A DNA stretch of 64,000 nt, taken from the NCBI RefSeq assembly GCF_933775445.1, contig NC_065873.1:17918001-17982000 (forward strand), given 5' to 3'. Source of the DNA: Argentina anserina (lineage: Eukaryota; Streptophyta; Magnoliopsida; Rosales; Rosaceae). Position 1 is the first letter of the stretch. Each line of letters begins with the position of its first letter. The notes below the pieces were generated by a model, which saw nothing but the letters and a program-made list of their open reading frames with translations, searched no databases and was not told the DNA's origin. Position numbers and translations under genes: made by a program. Shown here one piece after another: positions 22,872 to 34,940 of the stretch.

Positions 22872-23041
22872 AGTAGAAAAGGTATATATTCACTCTGTTA
22901 ATTGATATGAACAATTACAAGGTTTTTATAGAGATCTAAACTACTGTTTATCTAGTATGAAACCAAATATATATTTGTCAATTAGTACGGCTATAGATTT
23001 GGTTGGTGAGATTGTTTGTTGTTTTTTGACTCATGCTAACA
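22872..23041 (-). repeat. 5' LTR of the Copia element
   Basis: 170 bp. Its inner end (plus 22872) abuts the tRNA-iMet type primer binding site and its outer end is followed by the AGCTA duplication. Confidence 0.92.
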
Positions 23042-23068
23042 AGCTATAGCTGAGGAAGAAAAAAACCA

Positions 23069-23545
23069 ATGACTGCCGTCAAACGCCTTGTCATTTTCAT
23101 TGTGTGTACAGCCTTAATCATTAGCTATGAATAGTCTGTCTCTCGGAAATTCTGACGATACCGACTGGGATCTCATGACATGGCATGTGCACTTCGCGAA
23201 CCAGTTAGTATAGGTGCCGAGCACGGAAATCCATTGCAAGTCCAAAGAAGATGATCTTGCATTGGAACTCATACACTCACTCCTGGTTTCGAATTCAGCT
23301 GGCATTTCAAGATCAACTTCCTTGGGACAACACGGTTTCATTGCTACTTCCTTACTATCAGCACACTTCTTTTGATGTGTTTTGGCCGGAGCGTCCTTAA
23401 AATCCATGGCTTAGATACAGATGCCACTATAAAAGAGTGCTCTTGGATTGCGAAAGATGATGGGATGTATCTCCGAAACATTCCAGATGGTAATCGTGAG
23501 GAATCAATCACGCCGGCCTGGGGAACTGGATGTTGGTATATTGAG
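23069..23545 (+). pseudogene. SPH: Decayed S-protein homolog hit by the Copia element
   Basis: ATG at 23069 starts a signal-peptide-like stretch that meets TAG at 23132-23134 after 21 codons. Behind it, S1-family pieces appear in shifting frames: TWHVHFANQL, then HCKSKEDDL, a GTTRFHCYF-like part, CSWIAKDDGMYLRNIPDG, ending near 23530. At least one stop and several frameshifts are present. The Copia element inserted 23 bp before this ATG and separated it from its TATA box at 17578. Whether the gene was dead before that cannot be read directly, but the number of lesions suggests long neutrality. Confidence 0.85.
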
Positions 23546-23667
23546 ATTAAAGCTAGGGTGATCATGAGATAATTTGCACCTACTGTGTTATATATGTCGT
23601 GAGGAGTTTAATCACGCCTGGAAATGAAGATGCATGTCAAATTCCTATGATGAAATAAAATAAAGGA

Positions 23668-23945
23668 GTGCTAGGGCTCCATAATATGACGTCAAATCCG
23701 ACGCTGCAATCCTACGTGGCATATCAATTCATATTGTCATCAACAATTAAAAGTATATAAAAATATTATTTTAAATGAAAAGACAATCATATACTTATTA
23801 ATCCAACAGTTATAAATTATTATAAAAATATTTTTTTTGTTCTTTTTATCATTTTTTCTTTTTCATCACAATAATACTTATAAAATACAATTAAAAAAAT
23901 TAAATATATGAAAATATGCTTGAAATATGTGTGTGTGCATGCGAA

Positions 23946-23976
<31 letters not shown>

Positions 23977-24341
23977 ATATATATATGTAGAAAATATATT
24001 TATTTTAAAATTTCAGACGATGTAAGGTAAATATAATATTTATATTTAGATGAAAACTTTTGGTAAGATTCTTTTGGTTTTTTTATAAAAGAGAATATTA
24101 TTTTGTTAGAGTATAATCGATTTAAGGGGATATCTAAGGTAACAAATGTTATTTTTTTCTAGAGTATACATATCTTAATTAATACCATATTTAATACAAT
24201 TATGTCGATGGTGAACTTTTCTAGTGACAAATATGTCAAGATTCATGACTTTCTTATTTAATTAATTTACATTTACGATTAATTAATGGCTATAATTAAT
24301 TAATACAATTATTATATAGGCACCACACACACGCCATACAG

Positions 24342-24385
<44 letters not shown>

Positions 24386-24642
24386 CTATATATTTCAAGC
24401 ATACTTTGCATATATCATATTTTTTTAATTACATTTTGAAAGCATTTTTAAAACATAAATGATATAAAAAATAACTACAATTTTTTTATAATAATCTAGA
24501 GCCGTTGAATTAACAAGGATAAGATTGTCTTTTCATTCAAAATGACATTTTGTGATTATTGTAATTGCTGACTTGATAAGGTGACTTGACATGTCAAGTG
24601 AGATTGAGGCGCCGGATCTGCCGCTATATTATAGCGCTAAAA
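23668..24642. mobile_element. Non-autonomous DNA transposon with long terminal inverted repeats
   Basis: Left arm (23668 to about 23930) and right arm (about 24390-24642) are imperfect inverted copies. Anchors are ATAATAT near both ends, AATGAAAAGACAATC with TTATTAAT, TAAATTATTATAAAAA and TATGCTTGAAATAT. Outer ends: GTGCTAGGGCTCCATAATAT on the left against GTTTTAGCGCTATAATAT on the right. The roughly 460-bp middle has no coding signal and contains (TA)n (about 23946-23970) and (CA)n(TA)n (about 24343-24385). Arms of this length suggest a Mutator-like or fold-back element; a clear target duplication was not found, so exact ends are uncertain. Confidence 0.7.
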
Positions 24643-25149
24643 CATTGAGCCTAACTTTATTTACGAGACATTAATCTACAGTTACTATGATGAAATAGAA
24701 GAACAAAAAGTTAATCCTGAGAAATATTACCGATTTGTGAGATATTGTTTTTCATTTTTTATTCTTCTTTTAATCTATTATACAGTACAGTATATCGTTT
24801 TCTAATTCCTTACTTTAGAGTTTAGAGCAGGATCACATAATTCTTTTTATCTTTTGAATTTACCCTTGACCTAGTCCTTGGGAGAGATAAATATACCTTG
24901 TGCCCTAAGCCATATATACCCATCTGAAACTAAAATTACACATATACTAATTAATACGAGCTACTTCTGTTATTGGGAGAGATTTGATTTCTTGTTTACT
25001 TCAAAAGGAACGGTACGTAGTCTCCTTTTGAGGGAGTGGAAAGCATTAATCAAATACATTCACCAGAATCCGCCTATAAAGAAAATTTAGAGGTTTGCGA
25101 TCTTATCAATCATATCTAGCTAGCTATAGCTCCCCCTCCAGAAACAAGA
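24643..25149 (+). promoter_or_regulatory. Upstream region of the SPH gene at 25150
   Basis: AT-rich, no gene. A TATA box (TATAAAG, 25075-25081) lies about 70 nt before the ATG. In front of it is AATACATTCACCAGAATCCGC (from about 25053), shared with the first SPH gene. Confidence 0.6.
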
Positions 25150-25590
25150 ATGAAAGATCTCAAAGGCATTGCCGTTTTCTATTTGTGCGTAGCTTTAACC
25201 CTTAGTATCTTCCCCGAGTCCTCTGCCAAATGGGCCGGTCTTGATCCCACAAACTGGCATGTTCACGTCGTTAACGGTTTGGGTGGAGGAAAACAACTGG
25301 TTGTCCACTGCAACTCCGACGTCGACGATCTCGGCATCCATAATCTTGGTCCTGGTGGGGACTTCAACTGGAGTTTCCATGTCAACATTCCTGGGACAAC
25401 AAAATTCACTTGTGACTGGCGTGCAGGCAATCAGCACGCTGTAACTGACGTGTTCTGGAAGGAGAGCGAACATATGTGGCTTCGGGACAAATGCGACTGG
25501 AAAGAATGTTTCTGGACTGCGAAAGATGACGGGATTTACCTCAAAGACCTTAAGACGAATCGTGACGAGCTTGTTCATCCATGGCAATGA
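25150..25590 (+). CDS. SPH: S-protein homolog (plant self-incompatibility S1 family), intact
   Basis: Single exon, 146 residues. Residues 1-26 are a signal peptide ending SSA; the mature domain begins KWAGLDPTNWHVHVVNGL. Cysteines are at 54, 88, 115 and 120, with the CDWKECFW and KDDGIYLK blocks and a C-terminal DELVHPWQ. It aligns with the gene at 3962 almost without gaps, including the signal peptide, so the two are close tandem paralogs separated by later insertions. Secretion is inferred from the signal peptide; target and function are unknown. The poly(A)-signal-like GAAGAAATAAACG follows in the 3' flank. No lesion is seen. Confidence 0.93.
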   Translation: MKDLKGIAVFYLCVALTLSIFPESSAKWAGLDPTNWHVHVVNGLGGGKQLVVHCNSDVDDLGIHNLGPGGDFNWSFHVNIPGTTKFTCDWRAGNQHAVTDVFWKESEHMWLRDKCDWKECFWTAKDDGIYLKDLKTNRDELVHPWQ

Positions 25591-26057
25591 CTCCAATGAG
25601 GATCATCGATGTTGACAGGCTAGGGTCAAGGGTGGTAATTAAATTAAGTTTCGAATAGCGCGCATTATATTTCCAGTTATCTTAATGTTCATATGTTTAT
25701 AGATTGTAAGGAAGCTGTCAAATTGCTATATATGATGAAGAAATAAACGAATACAAGTTCGTCCAATAATAGTGTGTTGAAATGTAACAAGCGCAGTTTT
25801 GAATCTAATTTGATATTGGATGAGTTTATTTCAAGGATTTGAGAACACTTGAACTCCCCAGCTATAATATTGCTTTCTCTCCCAGCACTTGATGAGAAAC
25901 TTAAGCCCTCCAACAAGATGCTAAAATAAATATTCTAAACTCTAAACCTAGTTTTTAATTATGACTTAAGAGGACAAGACCGGCCGATAGAGAAAATTTG
26001 GAAGGATAAGAGTGTGGTTGATGATATTTCACTGGCCCGGCGTAAATTAAAATGGGA
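25591..26057. other. Spacer without a recognised gene
   Basis: AT-rich 3' flank of the SPH gene, including an AATAAA-like signal near 25738. Nothing else is recognised. Confidence 0.4.
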
Positions 26058-26071
26058 GAATGGTGAAGATT

Positions 26072-26471
26072 TTTTTTTTTTTAAGAATAATAAACACAAT
26101 TATTCTTCAATCAATTAAGAAACAGTTAACGAAAACAAAATTAGGAAATCCTAATTGATTTTTATTATAATGACTCACAAAAAAATCTGGAACTAAATCT
26201 CACCAAGTAAAAGAAACACCGAAATTAGCAAAAGCATCAGCAGCTTGATTGCACTCACGAAAAATATGGCTCGATCTAAAATGCGTTTGGGAGATTCGAT
26301 GCAAGCAATTAGACCACTCCACACGAAGACTCCAAGAAACTAGATGAGAAAACTGTAGATAAAGAAGAATAAGAGAAGAGTCCACCTCTAACTATATAAA
26401 CTCTCAGTCTCTAACCCAAGTTAGTTCAATCGCCTAAATGACCGCCATGACTTCTGCAGCAATTGAGCTAG
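26072..26471 (-). mobile_element. 5'-truncated LINE fragment with RNase H end
   Basis: About 400 bp on the minus strand, ending in poly(A) (plus poly(T) 26070-26082). It is flanked by a 14-bp target duplication GAATGGTGAAGATT (26058-26071, 26472-26485). The minus-strand frame 26385-26200 reads HIFRECNQAADAFANFG, the last helix of the RNase H domain of plant LINEs (in full elements RNRCADALA-type sequence). Short length, 3' poly(A) and target duplication show a typical 5'-truncated LINE copy made by target-primed reverse transcription. Confidence 0.85.
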
Positions 26472-26485
26472 GAATGGTGAAGATT

Positions 26486-26804
26486 AATAATGCTAGAGCC
26501 TTATGTTTTAAATTTCTAACTACAATTGGAGCTTAAGAGGATAACCATAGAAGAACAAAATGGAACCTAAAAGTCTAAAACCATAGAATATTACCCTTAC
26601 ACTGAGAACTGAATTTAGAGTTTTGACTTTTATGGTTGAAATTAAACTGAAGTTTCCCAACAAATTATCTATTGATTTCCATACATTTATAGTGGAAGGG
26701 TTTTAGTCGAAACCGATCGACGAACTAGTTTTATGTAATTTATCCGTCTTGGATATATTACCGCCTACTCCTTTCAGTTTCGATTCATATTTGACCAGTT
26801 TTAA
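26486..26804. other. Spacer without a recognised gene
   Basis: AT-rich spacer between the LINE fragment and the SINE-like insertion; nothing recognised. Confidence 0.4.
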
Positions 26805-26818
26805 ATCACTAAATGCAT

Positions 26819-27229
26819 AAACCACGGGGTGTAATGTAGTGGTTTCTGACCGTGGCAACTCTTTGACCAGAGTTTAAATGTGGCATTGGTTAGGGATTAG
26901 ATCGTTGTCGGATGCATTACATATCTCTTTGTTTCTAACTGGGCAACAATGGGCCTGAGTTAGGGTATTGAGGACATTATTGTGTCCAGGTCACCCGGTT
27001 TTTGGACTACCGGGTTGGAACCATTTCACATGGGCTCCGTCAGGGATTAGTCTCATGCCGGATGAATTATCTTCGGCCTTGAGGATACCCTGATGCGCGG
27101 TTTCTAGATTGGCTCATCCGCTTCGGTATGCAACGATGTACCACCGTGGAGTGTTAGGAGGTTTTTCTCCGCTAGGTTTACCTTCGGATCCCACATAGGA
27201 AATGTCTTGGAACTGGAAATAAAAAAAAT
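26819..27229 (+). mobile_element. SINE-like retroposon
   Basis: 411 bp flanked by a 14-bp target duplication ATCACTAAATGCAT (26805-26818, 27230-27243) and ending in an A-rich tail (AAATAAAAAAAAT). The head GTGTAATGTAGTGGTTTCTG resembles a tRNA-type A box, and CCAGAGTTTAAATGTGG about 30 bp later resembles a mutated B box. This suggests a tRNA-derived SINE; the length is long for a SINE, so it could be a composite. No open frame. Confidence 0.7.
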
Positions 27230-27267
27230 ATCACTAAATGCATTCTTCTTATATAGTGTATGCATCT

Positions 27268-27321
27268 GCATTTACATTCAAAAGCAAATATACATGCATT
27301 TACATTCAGAAGCAAATATAC
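27268..27321 (+). repeat. 27-bp direct duplication upstream of the fifth SPH copy
   Basis: TGCATTTACATTCAAAAGCAAATATAC is repeated head to tail with one change (AGAAG), 100-150 bp before the SPH start. It may lie in the promoter or 5' UTR. Confidence 0.7.
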
Positions 27322-27423
27322 ATGCATTGATTGCATTTTAATTTTGATTTTGTGGAAGTGGTACGATGAATATCCAGGATGGATATGCCTATATAATTAA
27401 ATTTGCAGCAACAAGATCTGGAA

Positions 27424-27839
27424 ATGAAGCCAACGACTACGAACATTTCAACACTCTTGCTCGTCTTGCTCATCTTCCTGAGCCAACCATGGGTTACCCA
27501 TTCACTGCTGGGGAAGTACATGGTACACCTCGTAAATCAGTTGGGAAACAATCAGGTTCTTCATACTCATTGCAAATCCAAGGATGACGATTTAGGGGTT
27601 CATCATCTCCAAGTGAATAGGGAGCAGCAATGGCATTTATGGGAAAACCTTTTCCAAACTACTCTTTTCTGGTGCCACATGTGGTGGAGCGGTGGCCAAC
27701 AAACATTTCACGTTTTCAGTAGTAAAGATGAAACGATAACATGCGACACTGGGGCTGGTGGAGAATGTGAAGTGATGGAATTTACTTGTATGATTCTGAA
27801 AACCATAAGTTAGTCCAAAGACATAAATGGGGAAAATGA
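27424..27839 (+). pseudogene. SPH: S-protein homolog with C-terminal frameshift
   Basis: ATG 27424 gives a signal peptide (about 27 residues, ending VTHS) and an S1 domain (GKYMVHLVNQLGNNQVLHTHCKSKDDDLGVHHL ... TTLFWCHMWW, residue order typical). After about 27745 the open frame runs into unrelated residues and stops at 27811-27813. The usual ending is present in another frame: from 27771 it reads SDGIYLYDSENHK and ends at TGA 27837-27839 in KWGK, the classic S1 C-terminus. A small indel near 27745-27770 therefore changes the last part and removes the CxW-type cysteine block. It belongs to a different subgroup from the genes at 3962 and 25150. Probably non-functional, but an altered protein of about 129 residues could still be made. 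Confidence 0.75.
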
Positions 27840-28777
27840 AAAATGGTGGATTGTTTATGACCTCTAATTTTAAATATTAGTAGAGCAATAACAACATTTA
27901 TGGGGATAAATTGTTTTTTTATAGGGTTAACAACTGAAATGTCACCACGAGTCTTGTGTAAGTTGACTTCTAATTAAATTTGTCACCAAACAAGAGGACA
28001 TTGTGCCACTAGACTGAAAGCTATTGGACAAGTATTAATTGGCTTATCGAACATTTTTTCGCAGAAATTTAATTTAATTTAATTTTTACACTAGTTAGAA
28101 AGAATAAAAAATCAAATCAAAGATTGATAGATCACAACCTTTGTTTCATTTTCTAAAAAAAAAAATCTTTGTTCATAAAATAAGTTATTTTTTTCACTTC
28201 TAAGAGATCTAATTCCATGGGGTCGTCTACAATACTTTGAGGTATAGCATACCCTCAATAATTACTTTTTGAACCAAAATTACAATTTTATTAAACTAAA
28301 TTTATAATACTAAGAACAAAGTTACAACATATGTTTTTTTATATATTTACAAATAACTAAACAAATTTACCATATTGAGAACAATTTGTTCATAATCTTG
28401 TAAAATGTTATGAATTAAGTAATTACAACTAATAGAACTAGATTTATCCAAAACATAATCATATTTACCACAATAACAACAATTTTTTTGTGATATCAAT
28501 AAATGAGGGTATCACATATATGGAGACACCTAAGAAAATTCCTAATTCCATGGCCGCCTAAAAACCAACCCCAGTCCATAGTACGAATATTTCCGTGAGC
28601 GACACACCTAAGCCAAAGGATTGTTGAATCAAGGAGAAACAAGGCTCTACTTTGCTCGACTAACCCTAGCTTATTGTAGAGCGTCATTATTCAGATTTTG
28701 TTTCAAACTCTAATATATAAGCTCAGATGATAAAAAAAATTTCCCCCCAAATTTCTTTAGTATATAGAGATGCTCTT
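27840..28777. other. AT-rich spacer
   Basis: No gene or clear repeat recognised, apart from an AT-rich tract 28060-28470. Confidence 0.4.
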
Positions 28778-28792
28778 AAGTTTGGGATAGTA

Positions 28793-29940
28793 TAACTATA
28801 TTGAATTGAATTAAAATGAGAGCTCTACTAGGGTTAGGGGTTGGCAGTCACAATTGGCTTCTCCACTTTGGCAAACTCCCTTCCTTTTAGAGGGGAACAC
28901 CAATGACGTCTCTCTGGCTCGAAGCTAGTGGATGGTGGTGGCACAAGGTCGTGGAGGTTCCTCCCTAGGCTCATAGGGTGGATCTGGCCCTGTTCTCGAC
29001 ATTCAAATGAGTAGGACTGCGCGGCTGTGTCGATTAGGAAACCAGTGGTCAAGGTGTTGGGGAGGCCTTTCTTCCAGCTTGAAGGAGGTCAGAGCAGCGA
29101 TTGGGAAATGTGGTGCCGCTCTGGGTGGTGGTTTTGCAGTTTCGGATCGTTAGTTACCCGGATTAGGGTCCTCAAATCCGGATTTGGGATCCGGGACGAT
29201 GTGAGTTTAGAGCCACAAGAGGCGAGGGATGGTTTTAGGCTGCACGCAGTTGGGTTCTTGTTCCAGCTCCACCTTCTCTTTGCAGATTCCAACGCCCGGT
29301 GGTAGGTAGCTTTATGCCAGCAACTGTTAGTCGGGCAAAGGAAAGAGGTGATTGGGTGGCCAAAGTATTTCCTATCGGGCCCTCTCTAGTTGGGCTTTCT
29401 CTAATTGGAGACCACTTGCTTGGGCCTAATTGGAGCTTGAGTTTTGAGGCCCAGTTACTGTTGGGTTAGTGTTTAGGATCCAAGAAACTGACAATTTTGG
29501 GCGTCATCGTTTGAATGCCCATATCCTTGGTTATGGTTAATGAGAGTTCGATTGCTAACGTCATGAGGGAACCTCTCGAGGTTGTTCGGATATGAGTACG
29601 TATCTCGAGGGGAGCACGCCCTTGGTTGCTTTCGTATCTCTCGTGTCGCATCTTGGTATCCTTTATGATCATATAGAGCGGCCATGTTACGATTACGATT
29701 CTGGTTACATCATAACACTTTCACTGCTTTAACTTATGCAGTGCAGTGATATCGTGTGACATCTAGTCCTCTAGTTACATTTACCTTTAAACGTTTGTAT
29801 GCGTCTTGTCATCCTTTATTGTTTTTACAAATGCACATATGCATTTCGTTGTTTTTTATTTATTTCAATTTGATGTTGTTACATCGCTCCATATACTTTT
29901 TTTTTAGTTCATTATAAATTTTTGTCCTTCAAAATAAAAA
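28793..29940 (+). mobile_element. Non-coding retroposon with target duplication
   Basis: About 1.15 kb flanked by near-identical 15-bp repeats AAGTTTGGGATAGTA (28778-28792) and AAGTTTTGGATAGTA (29941-29955). The inserted DNA is GC-rich in its first 600 bp, T-rich towards the end and closes with AAAATAAAAAA. Together these look like a non-LTR retroposon on the plus strand, perhaps an internally deleted LINE. No protein domain is recognised in its short open frames. Confidence 0.6.
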
Positions 29941-30083
29941 AAGTTTTGGATAGTACGAATAAACATAACCAAATGTATCTCTTCTTTTGATTAGATAGAA
30001 AAACAATTATCATCAAATAGTTTTCTCATCAAGATTTATAGAAGCCCATCTATAAGCTCTCTCAAAAACCCGGCCCAACTCTC

Positions 30084-30090
30084 TATATAA
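30084..30090 (+). promoter_or_regulatory. TATA box of RPT2
   Basis: TATATAA about 100 nt before the RPT2 start codon. A GGCCCA element (about 30071) just upstream is the kind often found in plant housekeeping promoters. Confidence 0.55.
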
Positions 30091-30189
30091 GCCACAACCT
30101 CACTCCCAACCTGAGCAAATGTGTTAACTTGTTCCCAAAGCCAATTTCTCTCTAAAACTTTTCACTCTCTCTCAGCTCCGTAACCAAAA

Positions 30190-33085
<2,896 letters not shown>

Positions 33086-33585
33086 AGAAGAGATCACCTG
33101 GACCGTGTACTTTCAAGGATACGTCCGCATCCCTTTCTGTTCGTGGTGTGGATTTTAGAATATTAAACTTTTTCGAAGTTACTTCTGCTTTTGAATTCAA
33201 ATGTTTAATGTTGCATCCTTGAGTGCTGTTACTTCAACTTCAAATTTCGAATATATGCTAGCTTCCTGCCTCGTCTGATGGAATGCAATGCTTAGACAGT
33301 AATCAATGCTTCATTTCAGATACTTGTTTTCTAGTTGTCGACTTTTTTCACGTATGCCTTGTAGCTGGAACGGATGCTATCATTTCCTGTCCCTAATACA
33401 TGTGAATTTATATTAGCATTGAAAATATAGATGGGGAAATGAATCTCGTTTGTAGGGTTAGATCAATCCTCCTTATTCTTAATACCACTAATTTTTTGTA
33501 TCCAATAAAATTATTGTTTTATTATACTTAATTCATTGTATATCTATCCTTATTCATCACTGGAAGAGTAAGTTCATAATATCAA
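33086..33585 (+). other. 3' flank of RPT2
   Basis: 3' UTR and spacer. AATAAA-type signals are possible near 33505 (CCAATAAAATT). No other gene is seen. Confidence 0.45.
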
Positions 33586-33594
33586 TTAAAAATA

Positions 33595-34669
33595 GAGTTT
33601 TTTTCACCAACAGTCCCTCAACTCTAGTGTACCTACCAATGTGATACCTCAACTCTTAATCGTACCAATGTGATACTCAGACTCTAGTATTGCTATCATT
33701 GAAATACTTCCGTTAGTTTTTTTTCAACTTCTCCGTCATCTTGGTGACGTGGCAAGTACGTGAGGCCCACAAAGAGGTTAAAAGACAAAATTAACCCCAT
33801 CTGAGAGGAGCAATGTTTTTCCCGCCCTTTACCTTGAGAAAGACACCAAATAATTCCAATTTTGGCGCCAATTTTCCCTCCCTACTCCTTAATTTGTGTC
33901 TATTATCTAAACTAAATAACTACCGCCAACCAGTCGACCACAATCTGATAAAACCTAGATCAATCTCATTTTCTATTTTTACCTTAGCACTTGTTAAATT
34001 AACAGAATAAATATAGAAATTTATATGGAACATCTCATTTCCACAATCTCATAAGAATATAGAAACACATAACTTAACGAAATTCAACTACATGTTTAAG
34101 TACCATTAGTTCTTACAAGCAAAAATCATGGCAGATCAACATAAAAGGTGGCAACTAATGGTACTTAAACATGTATTTGAATTTCGTTAAGTTATGTGTT
34201 TCTATATTCTTATGAGATTGTGGAAATGAGATGTTCCATATAAATTTCTATATTTATTCTGTTAGTTTAACAAGTGCTAGGGTAAAAATAGAAAATGAGA
34301 TTGATCTAAGTTTTATCAGATTGTGGTCGACTAGTTGGCGGTAGTTCTTTAGTTTAGATAAGAGACACAAATTAAGGAGTAGAGAGGGAAAATTGGCGCT
34401 AAAATTGGAATTATTGGGTGTCTTTCTCAAGGTAAAGGGTGGGAAAAACATTGCTCCTCTCAGATGGGGTTAATTTTGTTTTTTAACCCTCTTTGTGGGC
34501 CTCACGTACTTGCCACGTCACCAAGATGACGGAGAAGTTGAAAAAAACTGGCGGAAGTACTTCAATGATAGCAATACTAGAGTCTCGGTATCACATTGGT
34601 ACGATTAAGAGTTGAGGTATCACATTGGTAGGTACACCAGAGTTAAGGGACTGTTGGTGAAAAAAGCTC
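33595..34669. mobile_element. MULE-type fold-back element (about 517-bp inverted arms)
   Basis: 1,075 bp flanked by a perfect 9-bp target duplication TTAAAAATA (33586-33594, 34670-34678), the size used by Mutator-like transposons. The left arm 33595-34111 and right arm 34153-34669 are inverted copies with only a few per cent differences, separated by a 41-bp loop. Ends read GAGTTTTTTTCACC and, on the other strand, GAGCTTTTTTCACC. Open frames in the two arms mirror each other and carry no domain. A transcript across it would fold into a long hairpin. Confidence 0.92.
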
Positions 34670-34678
34670 TTAAAAATA

Positions 34679-34940
34679 TAGAGTTTCAATCCTGCCATAC
34701 AATTTTCTTAACAGAAATAGTCAACATTATGTATGAAAATCCCCAGAATACATTGAAAATGGAAACATTATACAGACATGACTCCAAATGATAAAACAAG
34801 CAGCTTCACAAGTCACAACCAAAAATCCAAAATCACACTTGATAAATACAGTTACAACTCAAATCCTTACAAGCTCATAGGTAATGTCCTTATTATCTTT
34901 TCACTCAAACATATTCTCAAGACACATCTCAAGACTAAGA
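34679..34940. other. Spacer between fold-back element and NLR 3' end
   Basis: AT-rich; probably the 3' flank of the NLR gene on the minus strand. Confidence 0.4.

Larger units (their letters stand above)
17632..23041 (-). mobile_element. Ty1/Copia retrotransposon, full length but mutated
   Basis: A 5,410-bp element on the minus strand. Its LTRs are 170 bp each (22872-23041 is the 5' LTR, 17632-17801 the 3' LTR) and start TGTTAGCATGAG. Flanks carry a 5-bp target duplication AGCTA (17627-17631, 23042-23046). The primer binding site (complement of plus 22859-22871) touches the 5' LTR and a polypurine tract (plus 17802-17810) touches the 3' LTR. I see four substitutions in 170 bp between the LTRs (about 2.4%), so it is older than the Gypsy insertion. 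Domain order gag, protease, integrase, RT, RNase H is the Copia order. The short LTR suggests an Ale- or Ivana-like lineage, not settled. Confidence 0.95.

Noticed and set aside
24340..24390. (CA)n(TA)n tract as a CRISPR-like or regulated array
   Set aside because: Plain microsatellite inside the long-TIR element.
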